From: Amaricoccus solimangrovi
GTDB taxonomy: Bacteria; Pseudomonadota; Alphaproteobacteria; Rhodobacterales; Rhodobacteraceae
NCBI RefSeq assembly: GCF_006385685.1
Contig: NZ_VFRP01000010.1
Span: 62,001 to 126,000 of the forward strand
DNA length: 64,000 nucleotides
Reading direction: 5' to 3'
The notes beneath the pieces were generated by a model that worked only from the letters and a program-made list of their open reading frames with translations, was not told the DNA's origin and did not search any database. Each line of letters opens with the position of its first letter. Position 1 is the stretch's first letter. The position numbers and the translations under genes are program-made. Positions 28,739-39,685 of the stretch are shown in pieces.

Positions 28739-28799
28739 GTTCCCTTAATGTTCCAGATTTTCTTGACTCGCGGACGAGAATCGGGAACATTAAGGGAAC
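28739..28799 (+). promoter_or_regulatory. SOS promoter with two perfect LexA boxes
   Basis: Box 1 is GTTC-N7-GTTC at 28739-28753 and box 2 is GAAC-N7-GAAC at 28785-28799, the alphaproteobacterial LexA consensus. The two boxes form a perfect 16-base inverted repeat. Between them lies TTGACT (28763-28768), then 17 bases, then AACATT (28786-28791), a plausible sigma-70 promoter whose -10 overlaps box 2. The 40-codon gene begins 25 bases downstream of box 2. Confidence 0.85.
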
Positions 28800-28824
28800 A
28801 AAGCAGCCACCCGGAGAACAGACG

Positions 28825-28947
28825 ATGATTTCCGAGATTGCCCGCCTGCTGAACGCCGCCCCCCGCAAGATCGCCTTCGAGGCGCTGGGCCTGACCGGGC
28901 TCTGCGCGGCCATCTTCGCGCTCTTCTGCCTGCCGGCGCTGACCTGA
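28825..28947 (+). CDS. SOS-controlled 40-residue membrane peptide
   Basis: A short gene encoding 40 residues: an amphipathic N-terminus (MISEIARLLNAAPRKIAFEA) followed by a hydrophobic segment (about residues 20-38, GLTGLCAAIFALFCLPAL) that should span the inner membrane. Codon use is like the neighbours. GGAG lies eight bases before the ATG. It is the first gene after the dual-LexA-box promoter and is followed by a hairpin, so it appears to be a single-gene SOS unit. Functional analogy to Caulobacter SidA, a 29-residue SOS-induced division inhibitor, is inference; I cannot show homology. Confidence 0.75.
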   Translation: MISEIARLLNAAPRKIAFEALGLTGLCAAIFALFCLPALT

Positions 28948-28967
28948 TCCGATTGCCCGCGGTGCCT

Positions 28968-28990
28968 GGCGCGGATTGCCTCTCCGCGCC
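28968..28990 (+). terminator. hairpin after the SOS peptide gene
   Basis: Perfect eight-base stem GGCGCGGA / TCCGCGCC with a seven-base loop, 21 bases past the stop codon. No uridine run follows, so it may be Rho-aided or a 3'-end stabiliser. Confidence 0.5.
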
Positions 28991-29067
28991 CCTGTCGACC
29001 TGCCTTGGACACCGCCACCTGGCCGTGCCTCCCCCCGGAGGCGCGGCCCCTTTGCGTGGCGGGTCGC

Positions 29068-29475
29068 TCAGCGGTGCAGGCTGCGCGACAGGGCGACCTG
29101 GATCGCGGGGAAGAAGGCGAGGATGAAGGCGCCGATCAGGCCGAGGGCGCCCGGCGGTCCGGAATAGGAGCGCAGCACGGAGACGAACCGGTCGCCCGCC
29201 AGGACCGAGAGAAGCATCTCCGCGAGGATGAGCAGGACGAAGGTCAGCGCCCCCATGGCGGCCGCGTGCGGCAGGCGGCGGCGCATCCCGAAGAGCCGGA
29301 TCAGCGCCCGCGATGCCATCCAGGCGATCAGGAGCACGACCGGCAGTTCCAGGATGGCGGTCAGCGCATGGCCCAGCATCGGCGCCAGCAGGTAGACGCG
29401 AAGCAGGTTGCCGGCGAGGCGGGTCAGGAAGAGGATCGCGAAATAGACGAGAGCCGCCGCGAAGGTCGCCGCCAT
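29068..29475 (-). CDS. four-helix membrane protein of unknown function
   Basis: A 135-residue protein with four hydrophobic helices (roughly residues 2-22, 30-58, 71-94 and 108-128) and a basic loop RLFGMRRRLPH. No conserved enzymatic motif is recognised. It lies 14 bases downstream of the IscU-like gene on the same strand and is probably co-transcribed with it. An ATG at 29475 fits the start of the first helix. Confidence 0.75.
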   Translation of the reverse strand: MAATFAAALVYFAILFLTRLAGNLLRVYLLAPMLGHALTAILELPVVLLIAWMASRALIRLFGMRRRLPHAAAMGALTFVLLILAEMLLSVLAGDRFVSVLRSYSGPPGALGLIGAFILAFFPAIQVALSRSLHR

Positions 29476-29489
29476 GATCCCGGTCCGGC

Positions 29490-29936
29490 TCAGGCCGCGC
29501 GCGCGGCTTGATCCATCGCCTCGAGCGTGGCCTCGATCGCGAGCATGATCGAATCGTGCCGGTTGCGGTAGTCGCGCGCGGGCACCAGCACCTCGTATCC
29601 GTCGAAGGGCGCGCCGGGCACCGGGCCGCCGTCGCGCAGCATCGCGCGAAGCTGGTCGCGCAGGCGCTGGATCGCCGCGCGGTCGCAGCCGATCACGTGC
29701 TCGGCGAGCAGCGCGGCCGAGGCCTGGCCCAGCGCGCAGGCGCGCACGTCCTGGCCGAAATCCGCGATCCGCCCCTCCGCGTCGAGGTCGAGGTCGACGG
29801 TCACGGTCGAACCGCAGAGCGGCGCGCGCCGGCGCACGGAGAAGCCCGGCGCGGCGAGCCGTTCCGCGCGGGGAATGTCGCTCGCGAGCGCGAGGATGCG
29901 CTGCGAGTAGAGCTTGATCAGATCCTGTTCGGCCAT
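29490..29936 (-). CDS. IscU/NifU-like iron-sulfur cluster scaffold protein
   Basis: A 148-residue scaffold-fold protein ([17 protein letters not shown] at the N-terminus). Two of the three cluster cysteines of IscU can be seen, in [14 protein letters not shown] and [15 protein letters not shown]. The region of the third reads [19 protein letters not shown] with no cysteine. This variant is common in alphaproteobacteria and may transfer or bind clusters differently from IscU. The start at 29936 gives MAEQDLIK; a longer frame lacks support. It is divergent from hisI with an 81-base gap. Confidence 0.85.
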   Translation of the reverse strand: MAEQDLIKLYSQRILALASDIPRAERLAAPGFSVRRRAPLCGSTVTVDLDLDAEGRIADFGQDVRACALGQASAALLAEHVIGCDRAAIQRLRDQLRAMLRDGGPVPGAPFDGYEVLVPARDYRNRHDSIMLAIEATLEAMDQAARAA

Positions 29937-30017
29937 GAGTCGCCCCGGCTTTGCATTCGGCCCCACTGGCCCCTAGATAGGCCGGAAACGCGGCGCGGAA
30001 AAGGGGAGGCGGGGTCG

Positions 30018-30407
30018 ATGGCCGAGCAGGAGGCGGGGAACCGGCGGGAAGGCGCGCGCTTCGAGATCGCGAGCCTGCGGTTCGACGCGCGGGGGCTCAT
30101 CCCCGCCATCGCGCAGGCGCGGAGCGGTGAAGTGCTGATGATGGCCTGGATGAACGCGGAGAGCCTCGGCGAGACGCTCGCCACCGGGCAGGTCACCTAC
30201 TGGTCCCGCTCGCGCTCCGAACTCTGGCGCAAGGGCGCGACCTCGGGCCATGTCCAGCGCCTCGTCGAGTTGCGCGTCGATTGCGACCGCGACTGCCTGC
30301 TGCTGATCGTCGACCAGATCGGCCCCGCCTGCCACACCAACCGCCCGAGCTGCTTCTACACCGCCGTGCGCGACGGCGCGGAAGTCGTGCTGACCGAGCC
30401 CGCGTAG
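30018..30407 (+). CDS. hisI: phosphoribosyl-AMP cyclohydrolase HisI
   Basis: A 129-residue zinc enzyme for the third step of histidine synthesis, opening the adenine ring of phosphoribosyl-AMP. Motifs are [42 protein letters not shown] (Mg site) and [13 protein letters not shown] (zinc cysteines). The domain for HisE is absent, so it is the monofunctional form. The ATG follows GGGGAGGCGGGG. Its TAG stop codon is the head of a GTAG-type repeat. No other his gene is nearby. Confidence 0.95.
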   Translation: MAEQEAGNRREGARFEIASLRFDARGLIPAIAQARSGEVLMMAWMNAESLGETLATGQVTYWSRSRSELWRKGATSGHVQRLVELRVDCDRDCLLLIVDQIGPACHTNRPSCFYTAVRDGAEVVLTEPA

Positions 30408-30425
30408 GGCGGACATCTGTCCGCC
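30404..30425 (+). repeat. GTAG-headed palindromic repeat, copy 4
   Basis: GTAG followed by the GGCGGAC/GTCCGCC hairpin, in plus orientation. The TAG at 30405-30407 is the hisI stop codon. It forms an inverted pair with copy 6. Confidence 0.85.
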
Positions 30426-30447
30426 TCGATCCCGCGCGCGCCGAACG

Positions 30448-30467
30448 GGGCGGACGGATGTCCGCCC
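30448..30467 (-). repeat. GTAG-type palindromic repeat, copy 5
   Basis: GGGCGGACGGATGTCCGCCC, followed by TGCG; the head on the minus strand reads GCAG. Middle element of a three-copy cluster between hisI and gluQ. Confidence 0.78.
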
Positions 30468-30490
30468 TGCGCGGGGCGGGGGCGGGGGGC

Positions 30491-30513
30491 GGCGGACAGA
30501 TGTCCGCCCTACG
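30491..30513 (-). repeat. GTAG-headed palindromic repeat, copy 6
   Basis: GGCGGACAGATGTCCGCCC followed by TACG. On the minus strand the GTAG head supplies TAG (30511-30509), the gluQ stop codon. Same arrangement as copy 1. Confidence 0.85.
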
Positions 30514-31357
30514 GCGCCGGGGAGGGGGCGAGGCCGACGAGGCGCCGGATGTCTTCCGGCGTCGCGCCGGCGGCGCGGAGCGTGGCGAGGGCGCGGGCGT
30601 CGTCGCGCTTGGCGAGCCGCCCGCCGCTTTCGTCGCGGATCAGCCGGTGGTGGTGCCAGAGCGGGACCGGCAGGCCGAGCAGTGCCTGGAGCAGCCGGTG
30701 CAGCGGCGTCGCCTCCCGGAGATCGGCGCCGCGCACGACATGGCTGATGCCCTGCGCCGCGTCGTCCACCACCACCGCGAGGTGATAGGCCACGCCGATG
30801 TCGCGGCGCCCCAGCACCACGTCGCCGAGGTTGGCGCGCATCGCCTCCGGATCGAGCGCGTGGGTGCCGGAAAGGAGCGGCCCGGTCTCGGTGAAGGCCA
30901 CGCCCGGCCCCGCCGTCTCGAGCGCGGCGGCGAGGTCGAGGCGGATCGCATCCTCCGGCCGCCGCGCCGCCATCGGCCGGCCGCGGCAGGTACCGGGATA
31001 GACCGCCGGGCCCGGCGCCCCTTCCTGCGGCGCCGAGAGCGCGGCGCGGATCTCCGCCCGGGTGCAGGAGCAGGGATAGGTGAGTCCCATCGCCCCGAGC
31101 CGGTCGAGCGCGGCGGCGTAGCGCGGCCGGTGCTCCGATTGCCGGAGCACCGGCTCCGGCCAGTCGAGCCCGAGCCAGCGCAGGTCCGCGAGGATCGCCG
31201 CCTCGTATTCGGGGCGCGAGCGCGTCGTGTCGATATCCTCGATCCGGAGCAGGAATTCGCCCCCCGCCGCCCGCGCGAGATCCCGGGCGGTCAGCGCCGA
31301 GAAGGCATGGCCGAGATGGAGCCGCCCGGTGGGCGAGGGTGCGAAGCGGGTCCGCAT
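30509..31357 (-). CDS. gluQ: glutamyl-Q tRNA(Asp) synthetase
   Basis: A 282-residue paralogue of the GluRS catalytic domain without an anticodon-binding domain. It attaches glutamate to queuosine 34 of tRNA-Asp. Motifs: RFAPSPTGRLHLGHA (HIGH equivalent), LLRIEDIDTTRSRPEY, a zinc-binding CSCTR...YPGTC set, and GGRLAKRDDA (KMSKS equivalent). The start at 31357 gives MRTRFAPSP and forms an ATGA overlap with the upstream methyltransferase gene. A longer frame is rejected because it adds unrelated sequence. Confidence 0.94.
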   Translation of the reverse strand: MRTRFAPSPTGRLHLGHAFSALTARDLARAAGGEFLLRIEDIDTTRSRPEYEAAILADLRWLGLDWPEPVLRQSEHRPRYAAALDRLGAMGLTYPCSCTRAEIRAALSAPQEGAPGPAVYPGTCRGRPMAARRPEDAIRLDLAAALETAGPGVAFTETGPLLSGTHALDPEAMRANLGDVVLGRRDIGVAYHLAVVVDDAAQGISHVVRGADLREATPLHRLLQALLGLPVPLWHHHRLIRDESGGRLAKRDDARALATLRAAGATPEDIRRLVGLAPSPAP

Positions 31358-31947
31358 CAGCGGCGGCGGAGCACGTAGATATCGGCCTTCAGATCCGCGC
31401 CGGGCAGGAAGCGGCCGTATTCGCGGAAGGCGATCTCGACGAAGCCGCAATCGACATTCTCGCGGATCCGGCCGACGTAATCGATTTCGTTCCGGGCGAG
31501 ATCGCTGATCGAGAAGACGAAGAGCCCGCCGGGCGGGATCAGCCGCAGGCCCTGGTCGATGACCGAGGCGGGCGCCCAGCCGGGGGCGAGCACGCCGACC
31601 GCCGCGGCGTTCATATAGGTGCCGGGCTCCACCGGTGGATCGCCCTGCCAGTCCCAGGCGAGCAGTTGGCGGTAGATCCCGCCCGGCCGCGCCCGCGCGA
31701 TGGCGCGCATGTCCGGGTCGGGTTCGAGCCCGTCGATCGCGGTGAAGCCGAGGCTTCGCAGCGCGACGCCGACGAGGCCGGTGCCGGCGCCGAACTCGAT
31801 CAGCGGCGCGTCATGCGCCGCGCCCGCGCCCGCGAGCGCGGCGGCGGCGCGGGTCGGCCCCTCGTAGCCCGCCTCGGCCATCACGCGGTCGTAGTCGGCG
31901 GCGGGCGGATGCAGGATGTCAGGCGGATCGGCGCGCTTCTTGGTCAT
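31357..31947 (-). CDS. SAM-dependent methyltransferase-like protein
   Basis: A 196-residue class I methyltransferase-fold protein. Motif I reads LIEFGAGTGLVGVALRSLG near residue 49, followed by IDGLEPDPDMRAIA and GGLFVFSISDLARNE. It is shorter than most and lacks a recognisable substrate domain. Overlap of four bases with gluQ suggests joint expression, and a tRNA-modification role alongside gluQ and trmFO is possible but unproven. Confidence 0.8.
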   Translation of the reverse strand: MTKKRADPPDILHPPAADYDRVMAEAGYEGPTRAAAALAGAGAAHDAPLIEFGAGTGLVGVALRSLGFTAIDGLEPDPDMRAIARARPGGIYRQLLAWDWQGDPPVEPGTYMNAAAVGVLAPGWAPASVIDQGLRLIPPGGLFVFSISDLARNEIDYVGRIRENVDCGFVEIAFREYGRFLPGADLKADIYVLRRR

Positions 31948-31979
31948 CGGATGGCCCCCGGTTTTCCCAGGGGGAAACG

Positions 31980-33356
31980 CTAGACCGCCGCGGCGCTCGC
32001 TGTCGAGAGGGCGAGCCAGCCGGTGAAGTCGGCCTTGGCCCGGTCGGTATAGCCCTTGTAGCGTTCCCGCCGGCCGCGGCGGCCGCCCCGGACCGCGTCG
32101 AGCGGCGGGAAGAGGCCGAAATTCACGTTCATCGGCTGGAAGGTCTTCGCATCCGCCCCGCCGGTGATGTGGCGCACGAGCGAGCCCATGGCCGTCGTCT
32201 CCGGCGGCGGGGGCAGGTCGCGGCCGAGCCGCTCCGCCGCGGCGATCCGCCCGGCGAGCAGGCCCATCGCCGCGCTCTCGACATAGCCCTCGACGCCGGT
32301 GATCTGGCCCGCGAAGCGCAGCCGGGGCTCCGCGCGAAGCCGCAGCCGGTCGTCGAGCAGGCGGGGCGAATTGAGGAAGGTGTTGCGGTGGATGCCGCCG
32401 AGCCGGGCGAAGGCGGCGTTACCGAGCCCCGGGATCATGCGCAGGACTTCCGTCTGCGCGCCGTATTTCATCTTGGTCTGGAAGCCGACGATGTTGAAGA
32501 GCGTGCCGAGCGCGTTGTCGCGGCGCAGCTGGACCACCGCGTAGGGCTTCTTCTCCGGCGCGTGCGGATTGGTGAGGCCCACCGGCTTCATCGGCCCGAA
32601 GCGGAGCGTGTCGCGGCCGCGCGCGGCCATCACCTCGATCGGCAGGCAGCCGTCGAAATAGGGCGTGTCGGTCTCGCCCTCGCGGAACTCGGCCCTGTCG
32701 GCGGCCAGCAGCGCGTCGATGAAGGCCTCGTACTGGTCGCGGTCCATCGGGCAGTTGAGATAGGCCGTGCGCTCCGCCTCGGTCTCGCCCTTGTCGTAGC
32801 GCGACTGGAACCAGGCCTTGGAGAGGTCGATCGAGTCGAAATGGACGATGGGCGCGATCGCGTCGAAGAAGGTGAGGGCGCGCTCGTCGGTCAGGCCCCG
32901 GATCGCCTCGGCGAGCGCGGGGGAGGTGAGCGGGCCGGTCGCGACGATGACGCTCGACCAGTCGGCGGGCGGCAGGGCCGCGATCTCGCCGCGCTCGATC
33001 CGGATCAGCGGATGGGCTTCCAGCTTCGCCGTCACGGCGGCGGAGAACGGGTCGCGGTCGACCGCGAGCGCGCCGCCGGCCGGCAGCGCATGGGCGTCGG
33101 CCATCGCCATGACGAGCCCGCCGCCCGCGCGCATCTCCCAGTGCAGCAGGCCCACGGCGTTGTTCTCGTCATCGTCGGAGCGGAAGGAGTTGGAGCAGAC
33201 CATCTCAGCGAGCCCGTCGGTGCGATGGGCGAAGGTGCCCGTGACGGGCCGCATCTCGTGCAGGATCACCGGGACGCCGGCCTCGGCCGCCTGCCAGGCG
33301 GCCTCGGAGCCGGCCATGCCGCCGCCGATGACGTGAATGGGTTCGATCGCGCTCAT
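31980..33356 (-). CDS. trmFO: tRNA m5U54 methyltransferase TrmFO (folate/FAD-dependent)
   Basis: A 458-residue flavoprotein that methylates uridine 54 of tRNA using methylenetetrahydrofolate and FADH2. The N-terminal FAD motif is [19 protein letters not shown]. The family stretches [28 protein letters not shown], here split, and [20 protein letters not shown], likewise long, are clear, as is the C-terminal [14 protein letters not shown]. It belongs with gluQ and mnmA to the tRNA-modification genes in this window. Start ATG at 33356. Confidence 0.97.
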   Translation of the reverse strand: MSAIEPIHVIGGGMAGSEAAWQAAEAGVPVILHEMRPVTGTFAHRTDGLAEMVCSNSFRSDDDENNAVGLLHWEMRAGGGLVMAMADAHALPAGGALAVDRDPFSAAVTAKLEAHPLIRIERGEIAALPPADWSSVIVATGPLTSPALAEAIRGLTDERALTFFDAIAPIVHFDSIDLSKAWFQSRYDKGETEAERTAYLNCPMDRDQYEAFIDALLAADRAEFREGETDTPYFDGCLPIEVMAARGRDTLRFGPMKPVGLTNPHAPEKKPYAVVQLRRDNALGTLFNIVGFQTKMKYGAQTEVLRMIPGLGNAAFARLGGIHRNTFLNSPRLLDDRLRLRAEPRLRFAGQITGVEGYVESAAMGLLAGRIAAAERLGRDLPPPPETTAMGSLVRHITGGADAKTFQPMNVNFGLFPPLDAVRGGRRGRRERYKGYTDRAKADFTGWLALSTASAAAV

Positions 33357-33423
33357 GGCGCCCGCTTCTAGGGGCGAATCACCCTGAAGGGAAGGGTGGC
33401 GGGGGCTGGCCCCCGCCGGGGTC

Positions 33424-33849
33424 TCAGGCCCGCGCCGCGCGCGAGCGGCCGAGGAAGGCGTCGACCGAGAAGGCGCCGGCGCCGGCGGCGATCAGCGCGA
33501 GGAAGCCGCCCGCGATGGTGATGTTCTTCTGGAAGTTGATCATCTGGCCCATCTGCTCCATGCCCGTCAGGCCCTGCGCGGGGACGTAGTGGAAGAGGTA
33601 ACCGGTCACGACGCAGAAGACGGCGAGGGCGAGGGCGGCCCAGCGGGTCTGGAAGCCGACGAGCACCGCGAGCCCCCCCAGCGCCTCGATCGCGATCGCG
33701 GGGAAGACCATGAAGCCCGGGATCCCGCCCGAGGCGGTATAGGCCATCGAACCCTGGATGTCGCCGAGCTTGCCGAAGCCGGCCGTTATGAACATGTAGG
33801 ACAGCAGGATCCGCGCCAGAAGGAGCAGCGGAGCGTTCAGGTTCTTCAT
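33424..33849 (-). CDS. DoxX-family membrane protein
   Basis: A 141-residue protein with four transmembrane helices in the DoxX pattern ([20 protein letters not shown] at the start, then [17 protein letters not shown]). DoxX proteins are quinone- or redox-linked membrane proteins of mostly unknown role, often induced by oxidative or electrophile stress. The start MKNLNAPLL at 33849 is used. A longer frame has no ribosome site. A palindromic operator candidate lies 69-97 bases upstream. It is an apparently single-gene unit. Confidence 0.88.
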   Translation of the reverse strand: MKNLNAPLLLLARILLSYMFITAGFGKLGDIQGSMAYTASGGIPGFMVFPAIAIEALGGLAVLVGFQTRWAALALAVFCVVTGYLFHYVPAQGLTGMEQMGQMINFQKNITIAGGFLALIAAGAGAFSVDAFLGRSRAARA

Positions 33850-33917
33850 CGGGAAGCCTCTCGGGTCACGGCGCGGAACTGCGCTTGGGCGCAGAGATAG
33901 CAGCCGCGCCGCGCCCG

Positions 33918-33946
33918 ACATAGCCGGGCGGGCGGACAGGCTATGT
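33918..33946 (-). promoter_or_regulatory. candidate operator upstream of doxX
   Basis: Perfect eight-base inverted repeat ACATAGCC-N13-GGCTATGT, with a third similar half-site ACATAATC at 33958-33965. All lie 69-117 bases before the doxX start. Spacing suggests binding of a dimeric repressor or activator. No regulator gene is adjacent. Confidence 0.4.
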
Positions 33947-33987
33947 TTCCCTCGCGGACATAATCGGGGAGAAGGCGGGCGCATTCA

Positions 33988-34017
33988 TGCCGGGACGCGG
34001 GTTCCGCCGTCCCGGCA
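33988..34017 (-). terminator. probable terminator of gyrA
   Basis: Perfect ten-base stem TGCCGGGACG / CGTCCCGGCA with a ten-base loop, 25 bases past the gyrA stop. No uridine run is seen on the gyrA strand. Confidence 0.45.
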
Positions 34018-34041
34018 ATGGCCTGCCCGCGGGACGCGGCG

Positions 34042-36795
<2,754 letters not shown>

Positions 36796-36882
36796 GGGAA
36801 GGCGATCCTGTTCCGGGGCGCGCAAGCGTCTGATAAGGGGTTATAGGCGGGCGGACAGGCGTTCGCAATCGGGGGGCGGGAA

Positions 36883-37521
36883 ATGCCACACGACGACCAT
36901 GGCGACGATCAGGGACACGGCCACGGGCACGGGCCGGACAACCATCTCGACCCGATGACGGCGCGGGTGATGGCGCTCGAGACCATCCTGACCGGGAAGG
37001 GCCTGGTCGATCCCGCGGCGCTCGACGCCATCATCGAGACCTATGCCTCGAAGGTCGGGCCGCGCAACGGGGCGCGGGTGGTGGCGCGCTCCTGGCTCGA
37101 GCCGGGCTACGCCGACTGGCTGCGCCGCGACGCGACGGCGGCCATCGCGGAAATGGGCTATTCCGGCCGCCAGGGGGAGCACATGCGCGCGGTGTTCAAC
37201 GGCGTGGGCACGCATAACCTCGTCGTCTGCACGCTCTGCTCGTGCTACCCCTGGGCGGTGCTCGGCCTGCCGCCGGTCTGGTACAAGGCGCCGCCCTATC
37301 GCGCGCGGGCGGTGAGCGATCCGAGGGGGGTGCTGAGGGAGTTCGGGCTGGACCTGCCGGCGGCGACGAGGATTCGCGTCTGGGACTCGACGGCGGAACT
37401 GCGGTATCTCGTCGTGCCCGAGCGGCCGGCGGGGACCGGGGGGCTCGGGCTCGAGGATCTCGCGGATCTCGTGAGCCGGGATGCGATGATCGGGACCGCG
37501 CTCGCCGGGGCGCGGCCGTGA
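36883..37521 (+). CDS. nthA: nitrile hydratase alpha subunit, cobalt type
   Basis: A 212-residue subunit that hydrates nitriles to amides in the cytoplasm. The metal-binding motif is [10 protein letters not shown] with Cys116, Cys119 and Cys121. Thr after the first Cys marks the cobalt type (Ser in iron enzymes). The first 25 residues are rich in His and Asp, including HGHGHG, and could capture metal. Downstream family motifs [19 protein letters not shown] are intact. It heads a three-gene operon with overlapping ends. Amidase to complete nitrile use is not in the window. Confidence 0.96.
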   Translation: MPHDDHGDDQGHGHGHGPDNHLDPMTARVMALETILTGKGLVDPAALDAIIETYASKVGPRNGARVVARSWLEPGYADWLRRDATAAIAEMGYSGRQGEHMRAVFNGVGTHNLVVCTLCSCYPWAVLGLPPVWYKAPPYRARAVSDPRGVLREFGLDLPAATRIRVWDSTAELRYLVVPERPAGTGGLGLEDLADLVSRDAMIGTALAGARP

Positions 37522-38177
37522 ACGGGCCGCAGGATCTCGGCGGCCAGCAGGGTTTCGGCGCGGTGGCGCCGGAGGCGGACGAGCCGCTCTTCCACGCGCC
37601 CTGGGAGGCGCGGGCGATGGCGCTGACGCTTGCCTGCGGCGCGCTCGGCGCCTGGACGATCGACGAGAGCCGCCATGCGCGGGAGACGCTCGGCTGGGTC
37701 ACCTACTACCGTTCGAGCTATTACGAGATCTGGATCCGGGCGCTCGAGACGCTGCTCGCGCGCCATGGATTCGTCGCCTCGGAGGAGCGCGCGGCGGGGC
37801 GGGCGCTCCGCCTCGCGCCGGAGGCGCCGCGGGTGCTCCGCGCCGAGGCGGTGGCCGGGACGCTGGCGCGCGGCGGGCCTTGCGACCGCCCCGTCGCCGC
37901 GCCGCCGCGCTTCGCGCCGGGGGCGCGGGTACGGACGGTGGCGATGAACCCGGAGCACCACACGCGCCTGCCGCGCTATGCCCGCGACAAGCCGGGCGTG
38001 GTGGAGGCGGTCCAGGGCGGTTTCGTATTCCCCGACAGCAACGCCCATGGCGGCGGCGAGCGGCCTCAGTGGGTCTATACCGTCGTCCTCAGGGGCGAGG
38101 ATCTCTGGGGCGCGGATGCCGATCCCGGCTCGGAAGTCTCGATCGATGCCTGGGAGAGCTATCTTGAACCCGCCTGA
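37518..38177 (+). CDS. nthB: nitrile hydratase beta subunit
   Basis: A 219-residue partner of nthA that completes the active-site pocket. The N-terminus [19 protein letters not shown] and the SH3-like C-terminal domain ([27 protein letters not shown], split here by its Gly turns) are diagnostic. The GTG start lies in a GTGA overlap with nthA. It overlaps the accessory gene by 14 bases. The order alpha-beta-accessory is the usual one for cobalt-type enzymes in proteobacteria. Confidence 0.95.
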   Translation: MNGPQDLGGQQGFGAVAPEADEPLFHAPWEARAMALTLACGALGAWTIDESRHARETLGWVTYYRSSYYEIWIRALETLLARHGFVASEERAAGRALRLAPEAPRVLRAEAVAGTLARGGPCDRPVAAPPRFAPGARVRTVAMNPEHHTRLPRYARDKPGVVEAVQGGFVFPDSNAHGGGERPQWVYTVVLRGEDLWGADADPGSEVSIDAWESYLEPA

Positions 38178-38487
38178 CACCGTGCCCCTTCCGGCCGCGG
38201 AGCCGGTCTTCGCCCGGCCCTGGGAGGCGAAGGCCTTCGCGCTCGCCGTGCTGCTCGCCGATCGGGGAGTCTTCGCCTGGTCCGACTGGGCGGAGGCGCT
38301 GGGCGCCGAATGCGCGAAGGGCGGTCCCTATTACGAGGCCTGGCTCCAAGCGCTGGAGGCGATGCTCGCGCGATCGGGCGTCGCCTCGGCGGCGGAGGTC
38401 GCGGCCCTCGCCCGCGACTGGGAGCGCGCGGCGGAGGCGACGCCGCACGGGACGGCGATCCGGCTCGAGAACATTCGGGGGGCCTGA
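38164..38487 (+). CDS. nitrile hydratase accessory (cobalt insertion) protein
   Basis: A 107-residue protein similar to the N-terminal half of the beta subunit (PVFARPWEAKAFALAVLLADRGVFAWSDWAEALG, then YYEAWLQALEAML; shown in pieces). Such proteins act as self-subunit-swapping chaperones (P14K/NhlE type) that insert cobalt into the alpha subunit. Start is taken as TTG at 38164, with GGGAGA six bases upstream. An ATG at 38146 in the same frame is an alternative. It follows nthB in overlap and ends 14 bases before a convergent MFS gene. Confidence 0.88.
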   Translation: MNPPDTVPLPAAEPVFARPWEAKAFALAVLLADRGVFAWSDWAEALGAECAKGGPYYEAWLQALEAMLARSGVASAAEVAALARDWERAAEATPHGTAIRLENIRGA

Positions 38488-38500
38488 GGCCCCCGGACCC

Positions 38501-39685
38501 TCAGTGCCCCGCGTCCCCCATATCCGCGCTCCGCGCGTGGTGCGCGAGGCCGAAGACCGCGAGGTAGAGCAGCGGCAGCGTGGCGAAGACCGGGCCGAGG
38601 CCGACATGGGCGGCGACGAAGCCGATCAGCGACGGCGCGAAGAGCATGCCCGAATAGCCGAGGAAGGTGACGAGGGAGATGCCGACGCCGGGCGGCAGGC
38701 CGGGCAGGTTGCCCGCGGCCGAGAAGGCGATCGGGACCAGGTTGGCGATGCCGAGCCCCGCGGCCGCGAAGCCGAGGATGGCGACCGGGGCCGCCGGGGC
38801 GAACCCCGCGGTGACGAGCCCGGCGGCGGCGATCAGCGCCGAGATCCGGAAGGTCCGGACCGCGCCGAACCGGTCGCGGATCGGATCGCCGGTGAAACGC
38901 ATCACCGCCATCGTCGCGGAGAAGGCGGCGAAGGCGAGGCCCGACACCTCGACCGAGGCGCCGAGTTCGGAGCGCAGGTAGAGCGCGCTCCAGTCAAGAA
39001 CCGATCCCTCGGGGATCATGCAGAAGAGCGCCATGGCGCCGAGGATCCAGGGCAGCGCCTGCCGGGGCAGCCGGAGCGGTTGCCGCTCCTCCTGCGCCGG
39101 CGCGCGGTCGTGCAGGATCGCGCCCCAGGTCAGCGCGAGCAGGGCGAGGCAGGCGACGACGATCACGACGCTCTGCGCCGTGCCCCCGAGCCGGCCGAGC
39201 AGCAGCCCGCCGGTCGCCGAGCCGATCAGTCCGCCGAGGCTCCAGAACCCGTGGCAGGACGACATGATCGCGCGGCGCATCGAGCGTTCGACCGAGACCG
39301 CGTTCGAATTCATCGCCACGTCCATCCCGCCGATGACGCCCCCGAAGAGGAAGGCGCCGGCGAAGGCCACCGGCAGCGCGGGGGCGAGGGTGATGAGCAG
39401 CCAGCAGGGGGCGAGGCAGAGCGTGAGCGCGCGCAGCACGCGCTGCGACCCGTCCCGCGCGATCGCCGCGCCGACGAGCGGCATCATGACGAGCGAGCCG
39501 ACGCCGAAGGCGAGGATCAGGAGCCCGAGCATCGCCTCGTCGATGCCGAGCCCGGCCTTGAAGCCCGGGATCCGGGGCGCCCAGTTGCCGACGACGTAGC
39601 CGTTCAGCAGGAAGGCCATCGAGACGGCGATCCGGCGCGGCGGCATGGCCGCGGAGGCGGCGCGGGGCAGGGAGGTGTCGCTCAT
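38501..39685 (-). CDS. MFS transporter
   Basis: A 394-residue major facilitator with about 12 transmembrane helices. Pattern NGYVVGNWAPRIPGFKAGLGI and the AMNSNAVSVERSMRRAIMSSCHGFWSLGGLIGS region (quoted in part) resemble the fucose permease/YbjJ group. Substrate unknown. It shares an ATGA overlap with the DeoR-type regulator gene upstream, so the regulator probably controls it. Confidence 0.88.
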   Translation of the reverse strand: MSDTSLPRAASAAMPPRRIAVSMAFLLNGYVVGNWAPRIPGFKAGLGIDEAMLGLLILAFGVGSLVMMPLVGAAIARDGSQRVLRALTLCLAPCWLLITLAPALPVAFAGAFLFGGVIGGMDVAMNSNAVSVERSMRRAIMSSCHGFWSLGGLIGSATGGLLLGRLGGTAQSVVIVVACLALLALTWGAILHDRAPAQEERQPLRLPRQALPWILGAMALFCMIPEGSVLDWSALYLRSELGASVEVSGLAFAAFSATMAVMRFTGDPIRDRFGAVRTFRISALIAAAGLVTAGFAPAAPVAILGFAAAGLGIANLVPIAFSAAGNLPGLPPGVGISLVTFLGYSGMLFAPSLIGFVAAHVGLGPVFATLPLLYLAVFGLAHHARSADMGDAGH

